A DNA stretch of 64,000 nucleotides from Botryococcus braunii. Lineage: Eukaryota > Chlorophyta > Trebouxiophyceae. Of this stretch, positions 22,239 through 32,871 are shown one piece after another (position 1 is the first letter of the stretch; each line of letters opens with the position of its first letter). Both the position numbers and the translations under genes were made by a program. Below the pieces are notes generated by a model that saw only the letters and a program-made list of their open reading frames with translations, made no database searches and was not told the DNA's origin. The stretch is taken from assembly GCA_002005505.1 (NCBI GenBank), contig MVGU01001615.1, positions 1 to 64,000 on the forward strand. The letters are read 5' to 3'.

Positions 22239-22292
22239 CACAAACTACTGTCGGACGAACACACACACTAACTAGCTAGTCTATAGTCTTAC

Positions 22293-22708
22293 CTGCAAAG
22301 ATCCAAAGGTGTTATATTGATCATAAATGATGACTATACTCACAAGTATATCATCCTGTGAACACACTAACACCTTTAGTTCATTGCATATGATGAACCT
22401 TATCTATAAGCACCCCTCAGCCGTCACATAGCTGACTTACCATGTACTTAACCAGTTTGACCAAGACATACATAGTCGACAGCGTCAAACTGATGAACAA
22501 TTCTGCAACATTCACATACCCATATTAGTCTCTGATCATCAAAACGGCACTTATGGCCGTGATCAAAAACATGACCGGCAGAGCCCCGACTTACCACGTA
22601 TAGCAATTGCTTCCACAGAAGTTACTCACAACAAGTGAGAGAGAAAGAAAGCAATTCACATGAGTCCATTCAGGAGTCGGCTTAACAAGCCAAAGAGATC
22701 GAATGACT
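22293..22708 (-). other. Unspliced three-exon leader of Copia-A
   Basis: Minus strand. Exon A is 22708-22595. Intron 1 is 22594-22503 (92 nt, GTAAGT...TTGCAG). Exon B is 22502-22441. Intron 2 is 22440-22356 (85 nt, GTAAGT...TTCACAG). Exon C is 22355-22293, followed by a third donor GTAAGA at 22292. Confidence 0.85.
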
Positions 22709-23046
22709 GCCTGGTGGTCCGGGTTCTCTGGCTTTCTGTACTCAGATCAGCGCGTGGGAAACGCGCTGTCCAGCACTGCTACTGGCCTTTTTCACGAACA
22801 TTAGGACATGCTCAGGGTTCCTATCCACAGAATTTGGACCCTTATCCTACAGTAACACATTTATTAACTCTAGATGCATGTCTTCCAGCCACTAAAGGCT
22901 GGAAGGTATTTACAGCCATAGAATAAATATCTCTCAATGCATTAATACTCATAGATTGATCGTTCATAGCCATTGTCAAGATGTTTTTACCTTGAGTTAA
23001 CTGCTTGGTTAACTTACAGCTAATTATTATATGTAATTGTACCTTC

Positions 23047-23100
23047 ACACACGCACGCACGCACGCACGCACGCACGCACGTGCACGCACGCACGCACGT
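23047..23100. repeat. (ACGC)n tract in Copia-A LTR
   Basis: Tetranucleotide ACGC repeats interrupted by GTGCACGC. The Copia-D copy is at 54041-54082 on the other strand. Confidence 0.9.
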
Positions 23101-23137
23101 TAATTAACATGACATAATGAAGTACAAAACCCAACAA

Positions 23138-24345
23138 GACCCTTCCTTGTGGAAGGAGGCACTGGAGTCTGCCACCCTGCTTTACAACGTGGGCCCCACC
23201 ACAGGCAGGCCTCTGACCCCTACTGAGATGTTTTATGGGGTAAAGCCTGATGTTGCTTCCTTGCGCACATGGGGCTGTGTGGCACATGTTCACATTCCCC
23301 CAGGTCAGCGGTCTGTATTTGGACCAAAGACCATTCCAGGCATGTTCACCGGGTATTGCCCACAGTCTAAGGCCTATAGAGTGTACGTAGGCACTGGTGT
23401 ATGGAAAGAGAGCAGGGACGTTACATTCCTTGAGCACTTGAAAGGGGGGGAGAGAGTGGGTATGTCTAAGGTGCAACCTGGATCCTCTCAATGGCTCTCA
23501 GGAGCGTCCTCGCAGGGCAGGGGAGGCAATTCCAATGTCCCCAGCTCACCAACAGCCATTCCCGTGAACTTTTGGGAAGCAGAGGATGACCCAGTGGTGG
23601 AGTGCAAGCCCACTGGATCTCCTGCTACCACTGCCAGCTCTCCAGAGGATCACAGCAGGCTGAGGAGCTCAGTCGGACCTATGGCCCCTAGCAGACAGGA
23701 TGGATCCCCTGCCACTTCAGAGACCTCACAGCAGTCCTGGTCAGTGCTGGGCCATCTTCAAAATTTAGCTCGGGGGGGTGCTGAAGCGCACTCGCAACTG
23801 GACAAACTGCAGAAGATGCAGGAGGGGGTCAGGTTCCAGGGGAAGTCTCAACATAGCCCTTCCCCAGGAACCACCCTCACAAGGGATCAGCGTTATGAAC
23901 AGCGCCAGGCTAGGAGGGACTCAGTAGGGGTCCCCATGCATGACCCTGGCTCAGGCCAGGTACTTGTGAGTGAGCCACCCTTGGTAGGTCGCCCTGATTT
24001 GCAGAGGCAGGTTGAGACAGGGGAGGCTATGCTTGGAGAAAATGTTAGCGAGAAGAGTAATGGGCTAGAAGTGCCAGCAGCAGGGGAAGCACGTAGCCAA
24101 GTTGAGCACGGAGCCAATCATGCTTATGGGGTGCAGCCTGACACAATAGGCGTAGCTCAGGAAAGTCAGAGTAGTGTACCTAGGTGTGAGTCCAGGAGAG
24201 AGAGAGAGCTGCTGCTTCCACCTGCATTGAGAAAGGTGAGAGATTGTAATGGTGGAGCGCATGAGTCTGGTAGTTCAAGAGAGAGAGTTGGGGAGGGCTC
24301 TGGCAGTTCTGGCTGTACTGCGGGATCTCAACATAAGGTACAAAA
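23138..24345 (+). CDS. Copia-B integrase C-terminal half and linker
   Basis: Copia integrase after the catalytic core: LYNVGPTTGRPLTPTEMFYG, then LRTWGCVAHVHIP, then PKTIPGMFTGY and RDVTFLEH, the usual order before the copia RT. A 250-residue polar linker follows. The frame starts at the edge of Copia-A (its LTR ends at 23137) and is cut by Gypsy-C at 24345. Leaving out Gypsy-C, Gypsy-D and one copy each of CAAAA and GAATG joins 23138-24345, 31737-32871 and 45441-46007 into 970 codons without a stop. The catalytic DDE part and everything upstream lie left of the window, beyond Copia-A. Confidence 0.8.
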
Positions 24346-24821
24346 TGTGATGGAATGTAGGGATTTCCCGGCATTTCTGGACATTTCCCTTACCCCCTAG
24401 CCTAGGCGCACATGTGGCGCACATGTCGTACGAGCAACGCGAGTACGCACGTGCCTAGCGTCTAGCCTTGGCTTCCTAGCCGTCGAATTCCATTGGATAG
24501 TTATGGACGTTACTCTCATAGTAGGATTCTAGGATATTTTCTAGATACTATTGTAGAGGTTTGGTGGACTAGTGCGCTACCATTGGAGGAACGTGAAGAC
24601 ACGATCACGAACCACGGGAAGGAACGGATAGAGACGTAAGCCACGGGAAGACACGCACTCAGGTAATCTGGAAGCTTAGTAGACCACAAGTAGGGAGTGG
24701 AAGCTCCGTGAGGTGGGGGTTACTTGTAATTGGAAAGAGCGTCCAACTTGTCGGCCATCCGGCCTTGTCTCTCTCTCTCTCACAACTTAGAAATTCTCTC
24801 TAACTTGAGCATTCTACGACA
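24346..24821 (+). repeat. Gypsy-C 5' LTR
   Basis: TGTGATGGAATG...ATTCTACGACA, 476 bp. It differs from the 3' LTR at three sites (near 24632, 24790 and 24808). No clear TATA box was found. The primer site follows after TC. Confidence 0.9.
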
Positions 24822-24823
24822 TC

Positions 24824-24836
24824 TGGTATCGGCGAG
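24824..24836 (+). promoter_or_regulatory. Primer binding site of Gypsy-C
   Basis: TGGTATCGGCGAG begins two bases after the LTR. The start TGGTATC matches the usual plant site for initiator methionine tRNA, and the rest deviates. Gypsy-D has the same sequence at its own LTR edge. Confidence 0.6.
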
Positions 24837-24939
24837 ATGCCGAATTGTTCTCTGCAAGTCTTTCGCGTGGTGGAAGGAGGAAAGTCGTAGGAGGGAGATC
24901 GTTCGATGGAAGGTGCCAACTCTCATATGTGGGCCGTAG

Positions 24940-26178
24940 ATGTCACCGCCCTCTTCTGGGAAGTTTAAAAACCTTTCTTCGGAAGAAAGAGAATTTTTGG
25001 AAGCGTTGGAAAGCTCAGGGGAGCTGGTAGAGGACTTGATGGAGGGGGCATCTCGCGATCCGTCGCCCGCTCCGTCCACACCAAAGACAAAGAAGATCAA
25101 GTTGACCAATAAAATAAAGGAGCAGTTATTTTTGGAATTTAAGGAAAAGCTTCTTGCCGAAAGGCAAGTTGGAGGAAATGGGGTGGAGGGGACTCCTCGC
25201 CCTAGTGGACAAGTAAGAGCAACTCCTCCTTCTTTGTTTTCGGGAAAGAGGGGATCTTTTTGCTATTTTGCAAGGAAGTTGGAAGGCTATGCAAAACTAA
25301 CCAATGTGCCTGCAGGAAAGTGGGTGGCCTTGGGAGTGCAATTGATGGAAGAAAGACCCACAAAAGTTTGGGATACACATGTAAGGAAACTAGAAAAGGA
25401 AGGGATACATGAGCATACATTGGAATGGAAGGATTTTAAAACTTTTATGGTTAAAAGATATGATTCCACAGACACAGTGGCCATTGCCAGGGCAAAATTA
25501 GACAAAGTCTTTCAAGGAAATGAGACTGTCGAGAGATATATTGAAAGATTTATGTCTCTCTTAGCAGATGTAGAGGTTGACTATCAAATAGCCATGCAAG
25601 ACCAGTTACATCTTTTTACCAAGGGTCTTAATACTCCTCTCAAACTTGCATGCATTGTGAACCCTGCAACAGGCAGTCCTTTCACTGATCTGGAAGACAT
25701 TTGCACTTATGTTGTTAAATATGAGGCAAGTCTCAAAAGCACATATGTGGATGCACAGGGACCCAAGAGGAAGAGGGTCTACACCCAGACACCTCAAGTG
25801 GCAGCAGGAGTGGTGGAACAACAGCCCCCTGCACCACCTTCCTTGGGTTTGGTGGGAGCACCCCCTTTTGGGTCCGGGAGAAAAATTGATTCCAGAACCT
25901 CTATTCCAAAGGATAGGGAATGCTATTTTTGTCATAAACTAGGCCACGAATCATGGCAGTGTGTTGCTAAAAAGCAATATCTAGCTGCCAAAGCTCAAGC
26001 AAGTGGGCACACCCCATCAGATTTTCAGCCTGGATTCTATCCGAGGCAAGGAAACAATCAACCAGTGGCAGCACCACTGCAAGGTGTTTCACCTCCCTCA
26101 CACATTGGGCCTAAGGGATTTAACAAGGGAAAACATTGGAAAGGGAAAGGGAAGGGCAAGGGCCCTAAACAAGATTAA
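24940..26178 (+). CDS. Gypsy-C gag
   Basis: 412 codons with an intact frame. A capsid-type gag domain spans about residues 95-270 (FSGKRGSFCYFARKLEGY, KWVALGVQLMEERPTKVW, LDKVFQGNETVERYIERF). A CCHC zinc knuckle sits at 328-341 (C-x2-C-x4-H-x4-C) for RNA binding, and the C-terminal tail is Lys/Gly-rich (KGKHWKGKGKGKG). The ATG chosen is the first after the primer site that opens the long frame. It is followed closely by the protease ORF. Confidence 0.88.
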   Translation: MSPPSSGKFKNLSSEEREFLEALESSGELVEDLMEGASRDPSPAPSTPKTKKIKLTNKIKEQLFLEFKEKLLAERQVGGNGVEGTPRPSGQVRATPPSLFSGKRGSFCYFARKLEGYAKLTNVPAGKWVALGVQLMEERPTKVWDTHVRKLEKEGIHEHTLEWKDFKTFMVKRYDSTDTVAIARAKLDKVFQGNETVERYIERFMSLLADVEVDYQIAMQDQLHLFTKGLNTPLKLACIVNPATGSPFTDLEDICTYVVKYEASLKSTYVDAQGPKRKRVYTQTPQVAAGVVEQQPPAPPSLGLVGAPPFGSGRKIDSRTSIPKDRECYFCHKLGHESWQCVAKKQYLAAKAQASGHTPSDFQPGFYPRQGNNQPVAAPLQGVSPPSHIGPKGFNKGKHWKGKGKGKGPKQD

Positions 26179-26180
26179 CC

Positions 26181-27038
26181 ATGAATGAAATTTGTTTTTC
26201 ATATTTAACTTTTCTTGTTCAGAAGTCCTTGGGAAGTTGGAATACACCTCTGATTGTTCCTGGCAAACACAAAGCTGAGACTTGTATCGAATCTTTTCTT
26301 GCTGAACGAAAAGAAAATTCACAAGTCAGTGCATGCTTTGTGATAGGCCAGAAGGTGTGGAAAAGTAGGAGTTTCTTTTTGCGGTTACGCTCTCGCGCAA
26401 ACCTGAAAGTTCTTGCTAGGGGCGCAAAAGGTGAATGCTTTTCTTTTCAAGGGCAGCAATGTACATTTCCTTTTTCCTTTGTTTTAGCTTATGCAGCACC
26501 CAAAGCATCTTGTCAGTTGGGTTCAACGTCAAGTGCTGCACCTCTTAACCTCACATTTCCTGTCATGACAAGGGGACAACAATGTAAAGCTTTAATGGAC
26601 ACCGGGGCCACACACTCTTTTGTCCGGGAAAAAGTTTTGCAAGGTTTGAGTTATAACAAGAGGACTTCACCCGTCACACTTGCTGATGGGACAGTAACAC
26701 ACACAAATGGGAAAGTGGATTTGAGTGTCCGGTTTGCTCCATCTATCATTACGAGACACTCCTTTCTTGTGTGTGACTCAATAATGGAAGGAATTGACAT
26801 TATTTTGGGACAGGATTGGCTAGCACCACGACATGCTAATGTTAATGTGAGAGCTGGCAAGGCTCATATTAGACACAATAACAAATGGGTCTTGTTAAAC
26901 AAACATGGCAAAGGCTTGGGAAAGAAGTTGGGATGGGGAATCAAATTAGGAAACACCAGGAAAGGGAAACGGGATCATTGGAAAACCTGCTTGTTCAATG
27001 TCATGGCCAAGGATGAACATGTTGGTTGGGATGAATAG
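26181..27038 (+). CDS. Gypsy-C protease ORF
   Basis: 285 codons, starting two bases after the gag stop. The retropepsin motif D-T-G-A-T-H-S lies near residue 140, and the second motif IILGQDWLA about 70 residues later. The N-terminal 110 residues resemble the region before the protease in Gypsy-D (both have a CF(V/L)IG-K stretch and AYAAPK or FYAAPK). The frame ends at 27038, seven bases before the pol ORF, where Gypsy-D has one continuous pro-pol frame. A frame disruption is therefore likely between them. Confidence 0.8.
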   Translation: MNEICFSYLTFLVQKSLGSWNTPLIVPGKHKAETCIESFLAERKENSQVSACFVIGQKVWKSRSFFLRLRSRANLKVLARGAKGECFSFQGQQCTFPFSFVLAYAAPKASCQLGSTSSAAPLNLTFPVMTRGQQCKALMDTGATHSFVREKVLQGLSYNKRTSPVTLADGTVTHTNGKVDLSVRFAPSIITRHSFLVCDSIMEGIDIILGQDWLAPRHANVNVRAGKAHIRHNNKWVLLNKHGKGLGKKLGWGIKLGNTRKGKRDHWKTCLFNVMAKDEHVGWDE

Positions 27039-27044
27039 GAAGAG

Positions 27045-28067
27045 ATGCCACCTTTGGTGGACATGGACGACCCCTCGACGGAGTCATCCGGGACTTCCTT
27101 ACACAACTCTGCGCCGGGGGATACCTCGGGCACGGCCCCGGATATGGAGAGTTGCCTAGAAGTGGAGAAGGAAGTGGAAGAGGAAGAGGAAAGGGAAGAG
27201 GAAAAGGAAGAGGAAGAGGGAGAATCCGAGGTCACCACGGGTAAGCCTTCGGACCCTCTAGAGGAAATTTGTGCTAAAAAGCCTGAGCGGCTAGCACACT
27301 TGCTCCGGGAGTACAAGGACATTTTTCCAACTGGGCTACCAGGACTACCCCCACACCGACAAGTCAATCACACTATTAATGTGCAGGAAGGAATAACTCC
27401 TCCAAACCGTCCTGCTTACCGCTTGTCCGTGGAAGAAACTGAGGAATGTGAGCGAACTGTGGATGAACTACTTTCTAAGGGACACATACGCCCCTCATGT
27501 TCACCATATGCTTCACCGGTCTTGTTTGTGAGGAAGAAGGAGGGCACATACCGAATGGTTATAGACTACAGGGCATTAAATAAAATCACCATTCATGATA
27601 GGTACCCTCTCCCTCTAATAGACGACTTGCTTGATAAACTTAAAGGTGCTAAGATTTTCTCAAGTCTGGACCTCCTCAGTGGTTATCATCAAGTAAGGCT
27701 AAAGGAGGAAGACATTCCTAAAACAGCGTTTCGTACACCCTTTGGGCTGTATGAGTTCTTAGTGCTTCCTTTTGGACTCACCAACGCCCCCGCTACCTTT
27801 CAACGCCTAATGAATGAAATCTTTCATGATTTCATAAGGGAAGGGTTTGTGGTAGTGTACCTTGACGATGTTCTAATTTTCAGTCGGGATGAAGAGGAGC
27901 ATTATGCTCATCTTCGGAAGGTGTTCCAACGCCTTCGGGAAAAGGAATTGTTTGCAAAACTTGCCAAATGTAAATTCTTATGCTCAGAACTCAAATACCT
28001 CGGGCATATCATTGGCAAGGATGGACTGAAAGTGGACCCCCAAAAGGTGGAGGTAGTCAAGGATTAG
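27045..28067 (+). pseudogene. Gypsy-C reverse transcriptase, ends in a stop replacing Trp
   Basis: 340 codons: an acidic Glu-rich start (residues 40-65), then the gypsy RT with VNHTINVQEG, PYASPVLFVRKKEG, RMVIDYRALNKIT, FSSLDLLSGYHQV, LPFGLTNAPATFQ and the catalytic YLDD near residue 272. The frame stops at TAG (28065-28067) where the related Gypsy-D reads W-P-T-P, so a TGG to TAG change has cut RT from RNase H. Translation homology resumes in the same frame immediately after. Confidence 0.88.
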
Positions 28068-29498
28068 CCCACACCCCAAAACGTCACCGACGTGCGTAGA
28101 TTTTTGGGGCTTGCAAATTATTTTCGAAAATTTATTCAGGGGTTCAGCTCACTTGCTGCTCCTTTGACTAAACTGTCCAGTAGCAAAAGTTCTTGGACTT
28201 GGGGAAAGGAGCTAGATGAGGCCCTTGCGGCTCTCAAGGATGCATTAATACAGGCACCCATACTATCACTGCCAGACCTTCGTAAACCCTTCCAGGTAAT
28301 TTGTGATGCGAGTGATTTTGGGGTTGGCGCTGTACTATTGCAGGAAGGTCGAGTCATTGCTTATTACAGTAAGAAGCTCAATAGTGCAGAAAGGAACTAT
28401 TCTGCAACTGAGAGGGAGTTACTTGCTGTAGTGTATGCCTTGACTGAATGGAGATGTTATGTCCTAGGGAAACAAGTCACTGTCACCACAGACCATAAGT
28501 GTAACGCTTTTCTTCAGCAACAGGTTGGTTTAAGCCCTCGGAGGGCACGGTGGGCTGAGAAGTTGCAGGAGTTCAACATTCTTTGGGTTTGGGAGCCTGG
28601 AAAGACTAACGTTGCGGATGCGTTGTCCAGGAACCCAGTCCTCCAGGGACAGCTCCAGGGACAACAGCAGCGCAACGTCTCCACGGAGCCCCCACCCGGG
28701 AAGGGGATCAATGCAACCTCGTTGGATGGGGACGAGAGGGCCCGCTCGGGCTCCATCACCCTCGGGTCTGACGGGTGTGACACCTTCCTGGAATTGTTGA
28801 AGGGTGCTTACGCACATGATTCGTGGTTGGGAACAAGGGCAAATAGGAGAAAAGTTCACTTTACGGACGGGGTTTGGGAATTTGGAAGGGAGGGAAGAAA
28901 ATATGTGCCTGCATTTTATGAAGTCCGGGATAAGGAAGGTCCAGTTGCTAGGAATCTGCGGCAGGACATATTGAAAGCTTTGCATGAACCTCCTTCTGTT
29001 GGTCATCCAGGCTTTGCGAAGATGTATGATCTAGTGAAGCGGGACTGGTGGTGGCCGGGAATGGCGGAGGATGTGCGGGAGTATGTGAAGTATTGTGATT
29101 CATGCCAGCGGGTGAAGGCCTCAAACCAGTTACCCGCAGGACTCTTACACCCTTTACAAATCCCCACAAGGAAATGGCAAAGCATCTCAATGGATTTCAT
29201 CACGGGACTGCCTAAAAGCAAACACGGGCATAACGCAATATGGGTAGTGGTTGACAGGTTGAGCAAATGTGCCCACTTTGCCCCTACCACTACCAATGCA
29301 GATGCTTATGAAGTTGCTGTTCTGATGAGGGATAAAGTATGGAAGTATCACGGTTTCCCTGAGGAAATTTGTTTCGGACCGAGATCCTCGGTTTGTGAAA
29401 TATTTCATGAACACACTTCTAAGTCTGACGGGGTGCAAGCCGGCTCGAACTACGGCATATCATCCTCAGTCAGATGGTCAAACGGAACGGGTGAATAG
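28068..29498 (+). pseudogene. Gypsy-C RNase H and integrase N-terminal part
   Basis: Continues the RT frame: RRFLGLANYFRKF, then RNase H (ICDASDFGVGA with the first Asp, YSATERELLAVVYAL, TTDHKCNAF, VADALSR). Integrase follows with its HHCC zinc site (GHPGFAKM ... CDSCQRVKA) and the first catalytic Asp in SISMDFITGLP. Just before the second catalytic Asp an extra T in the run near 29367-29370 shifts the frame, so the last 30 codons to 29498 are out of frame. The true integrase continues in the frame of 29395-30342. Confidence 0.88.
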
Positions 29499-30342
29499 GA
29501 TCTTGGAAGATTTTCTGAAACACTATGTCAAGGATAACCCAAAGGAGTGGGAGGATTACCTTTCAGTGGCGGAATTTGCCTACAACAACTCTTGGCAAAC
29601 TTCCCTAAACTCCACACCCTTCAGGTTAACATATGGGCAAGATCCAAATATACCGTTTGCGGTGGGACACATGGAGGGCACTAAGGTGGATAGGGCTGAT
29701 CTCTTCATGAGAAAAATGCAAGACAAAATCACCCTTGCAAGGAAGTGTTTGCGTGCAGCTCAAGACCGTCAGACGGCCTATGCCAACCGGCATAGGAAGG
29801 AGGCCATCTACCAGGAAGGGGACTATGTCCTCCTTTCAACCCGTGCGGCCCCCACGCTAACTTCAAACAGATTCAGCAAGCTGCAGCCCAGGCACGTGGG
29901 ACCCTTCAGGGTCATGGCGGTCACGCCCGACAACGTTAACTTCGTCACACTGGATCTTCCGGACCGGTTGGACATCCACCCCCGCATAAATGTCTGCTAT
30001 TTGAAGCCATACTGGACACGTGAGGAGGCGCAGTCGCGTGGATACTGCCCCCCAAAAGTCATCACCAAAGCGGATGGCACCACTCACCTTGAGTGGGTAG
30101 TGGATGCACTAGTCGATCACCGGCTGTTGCACGACAAGGATGGGTTCTCCTACCATTTTGAGGATGGCACACCCTTTCTCGAGTACCTTGTAAAGTGGGC
30201 AGGCCATGGGGCCACAGAGGACTCATGGGAATCTCAGGAGGCATTCGAGACCCATCCCGGGCTGGTTAATACCTATCATAGACTCCAGGGGCTCGCCCCG
30301 CCCATTTGGGACCAGGTGGCGCTGCGCGACACCTTCCCTTGA
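29395..30342 (+). pseudogene. Gypsy-C integrase C-terminal part with chromodomain
   Basis: 315 codons after the frameshift. It carries the last catalytic Glu in HPQSDGQTERVNR, the GPFRVM fold and LKPYW motif, and a C-terminal chromodomain at about residues 235-300 (EWVVDALVDHRL, then LEYLVKWAGHG, DSWES). The stretch between the first and second strands (HDKDGFSYHFEDGTPF) is longer than in Gypsy-D. Chromodomains of chromoviruses direct integration to methylated histone H3 chromatin. The second catalytic Asp lies just upstream, in the frame-disrupted segment. Confidence 0.88.
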
Positions 30343-31255
30343 ACGGGCCCCTCCGGACGGTTGTCCCCCTCATTCCACTTGTGGAGTTCCCACCTGGTGT
30401 CTGGGAATACATGGGACGGGACCTATGGTAGGGACTGTATATCTTGTGTATTTTGGGACGAGGAGCGGGGTAGGTTGCCTACCTCGGTATGTGTGGCGTG
30501 AGGCCTCATACCGCTTCGATGCGTTGAACTCGGGGTTCTGCATTCAGGGATGGGAATTGAAGTACACATGGCGCGCAACCGCAGTCTGCTTAACTAGCAC
30601 TTGGGACGTGGGCTTGAAGTACAGAAGTGACTTGGAACCCTTGGCTATGGGCTACTTGGAACCCTTGGATATGGACTACTTGGCATCTTGGGATGGATTT
30701 CTTTCTATGTACTATATGTGTACCTTATGTGTACAGTATGTGTACAGTATGGACAATGTATCATAAAGAAACTGTGTTGTATGGATAGCCACTTTAGGAA
30801 AGCATTGTGGACTGAGCTACACCTGTGTCATATTTATCTTGTTCGGATTGTTTATCGGTTGTGTCACAAGCATTGTATTGTTTTAATAAGTAATAAATAG
30901 GGATGTGTCAATAAAGGCGGACTTGGATAGTTCGAAAGGAATAAGGCGAACGTTCGTCGTAGTTCGCCGTAATTTATCGTAATTTATCGTACCGTGTCGT
31001 ATCGTACAGTATTGTACTTAGGACTGGAACAAAGCACACCTAATAAATAAATTAAAAAAAATGGACGCTTTAGTCAATTGCTTGGGATGATAGGGGAATA
31101 ACTTGGAGGCGGGGACCCTAATGTAACCCATTCGTCAAGGGTCTAACGGCACTGGTGGATGGGCCGTTCGGTGACGACCATTCCCTTATAATTGTGGTCT
31201 ACTCTATGTGTGTATGTGGCTGCATGAGGACATGCAGGAATTAAGGCGGGGATGA
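30343..31255 (+). other. Gypsy-C 3' untranslated region
   Basis: About 910 bp without a gene. It has minor internal repeats (CTTGGAACCCTTGG-A/C-TATGG twice near 30630-30675; TGTGTACAGTATG twice near 30728-30750; ATTTATCGTA twice near 30970). It ends in the purine-rich AAGGCGGGGATGA directly before the 3' LTR. Confidence 0.6.
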
Positions 31256-31731
31256 TGTGATGGAATGTAGGGATTTCCCGGCATTTCTGGACATTTCCCT
31301 TACCCCCTAGCCTAGGCGCACATGTGGCGCACATGTCGTACGAGCAACGCGAGTACGCACGTGCCTAGCGTCTAGCCTTGGCTTCCTAGCCGTCGAATTC
31401 CATTGGATAGTTATGGACGTTACTCTCATAGTAGGATTCTAGGATATTTTCTAGATACTATTGTAGAGGTTTGGTGGACTAGTGCGCTACCATTGGAGGA
31501 ACGTGAAGACACGATCACGAACCACGGGAAGGAACGGATAGAAACGTAAGCCACGGGAAGACACGCACTCAGGTAATCTGGAAGCTTAGTAGACCACAAG
31601 TAGGGAGTGGAAGCTCCGTGAGGTGGGGGTTACTTGTAATTGGAAAGAGCGTCCAACTTGTCGGCCATCCGGCCTTGTCTCTCTCTCTCTCACAACTTGG
31701 AAATTCTCTCTAACTTGTGCATTCTACGACA
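31256..31731 (+). repeat. Gypsy-C 3' LTR
   Basis: 476 bp, same ends as the 5' LTR, followed by the CAAAA duplication at 31732-31736. Confidence 0.9.
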
Positions 31732-31736
31732 CAAAA

Positions 31737-32871
31737 TGTACCTTATTATGGGAACCAGGATCAGAGGGATATAAAAGACAACAGTCCCAGGAGTGCTGAC
31801 AGTACTGCAGAGTCTCAGCAAGAGGTACAAAATGTACCTTATGTCAAGCTGGGAAAGGTTCACGTGCCATCTAACCTGAGGGAAGCCCAATGCTCCCCTC
31901 AGTGGGATTTCTTGCAACAAGCAATGAGGGAAGAGATGGATTCCCTTGATACCCATGAGGTTCTAGACTATGTGGACAGACCACATGGACAAAAAGTTAT
32001 TCCTGTCCATTGGATATTCTCCACTAAAATTGATGCACATGGGAATGTTACTCGCTTTAAAGCGAGGTTGGTTGCCCAAGGGTGTAGACATATCCCTGAG
32101 ATAGATGTTGGGGAGGTATTTGCATCCACCAGCAGCTATGGGGCAAGGAGGGCTGTGTTGGCAGTGGCTGCCACACAGAATCTTGAGATCCACCAAGTGG
32201 ATATCAAGACGGCTTTTCTCAATGGAGAGTTGGAGGAAGAGGTCTATGTGACCCAACCACCAGGATTTGAGAATGGCAACACGAGGGTTGTGTGCAAGCT
32301 CAGGAAGGCACTATACGGTCTAAAACAAGCCCCACGGGCTTGGCTCAAGACCTTGACCGACAAGTTGAGCGTGATGGGGTATAGTGTGTGCAAGAGTGAT
32401 GCGGGTGTATACATCAGGAGGGCCCCTGATGGCAACCTGTCCTTTATTCTTGTTTATGTTGATGATCTTCTCATAGTTACCAGAGTGGTTGCAGAGATTG
32501 AGTGGGGGAAAGAGCTGTTGAAGAAGGACTTCACCATCCATGATTTGGGAGAGGTGAATGATTTCCTGGGGTGTCAGGTCCAACGCAATAGAGTTCAGGG
32601 CACTATTTCCATGAGTTGCACTCCCAAGATTGATGCTCTTGTGGAAAAGTTTGGTGTTGCTGATGATGGGCGTGTGGTTGATACCCCCATGTCCAAGGAC
32701 TTCGTGGCTAGTGGCAGACCCGAGTGCTCAGATGGTATGTCACATGGGGCAGGTACCCCAGTGCCACCTGGTCATCGATACTGTGAGTTGATTGGATCGT
32801 TGCTATATATTGCCAATACGACCCGGCCTGACATTTCTCAGGCTGTTGGAGTGTTGTCAAGGTATAGAATG
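31737..32871 (+). CDS. Copia-B reverse transcriptase
   Basis: Copia RT: QWDFLQQAMREEMDSL start, VIPVHWIFSTKIDAHG, RFKARLVAQGC, VDIKTAFLNGELEEEVYV, ALYGLKQAPRAW and the catalytic YVDD box near 32458. It ends in VLSRYRM at the Gypsy-D insertion (target GAATG 32867-32871). The frame is intact from 23138 through this segment to 45441-46007 once the two insertions are ignored. The first residues after 31732 are the continuing linker; the ATG at 31717 belongs to the Gypsy-C LTR and is not a true start. Confidence 0.9.

Larger units (their letters stand above)
21514..23137 (-). mobile_element. Copia-A 5' end: LTR, split leader, upstream ORF
   Basis: This is the reverse complement of Copia-D 54003-55607 with minor differences. 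The minus strand begins TGTTGGGTTTTGTAC at 23137, a typical copia LTR start. It runs through a (GCGT)n tract, the promoter region, a three-exon leader with two introns, a spliced copy of that leader and a 91-codon ORF, and reaches the Gypsy-A insertion at 21513. The TATA-like box of Copia-D is degraded here (TACAGAAA). The element continues as gag at 488-1. Its LTR 3' border and primer site were not identified. Confidence 0.75.
24346..31731 (+). mobile_element. Gypsy-C, chromovirus inserted in Copia-B
   Basis: Complete structure: 476-bp LTRs (24346-24821 and 31256-31731), CAAAA duplications at 24341-24345 and 31732-31736, a primer site starting TGGTATCGGCGAG at 24824, gag, protease, RT, RNase H, integrase with chromodomain, a 3' untranslated region and a polypurine-like AAGGCGGGGATGA before the 3' LTR. 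The LTRs differ at three positions by eye, so the insertion is young. Pol carries one stop and one frameshift and is probably inactive. Confidence 0.92.

Noticed and set aside
21514..23137. Large inverted repeat (21.5-23.1 kb versus 54.0-55.6 kb) as a designed palindromic locus
   Set aside because: It is explained by two members of one copia family inserted in opposite orientations into different targets.
31717..31731. ATG at 31717 as start of a Copia-B protein
   Set aside because: It lies in the Gypsy-C 3' LTR; the Copia-B frame is continuous from 23138.
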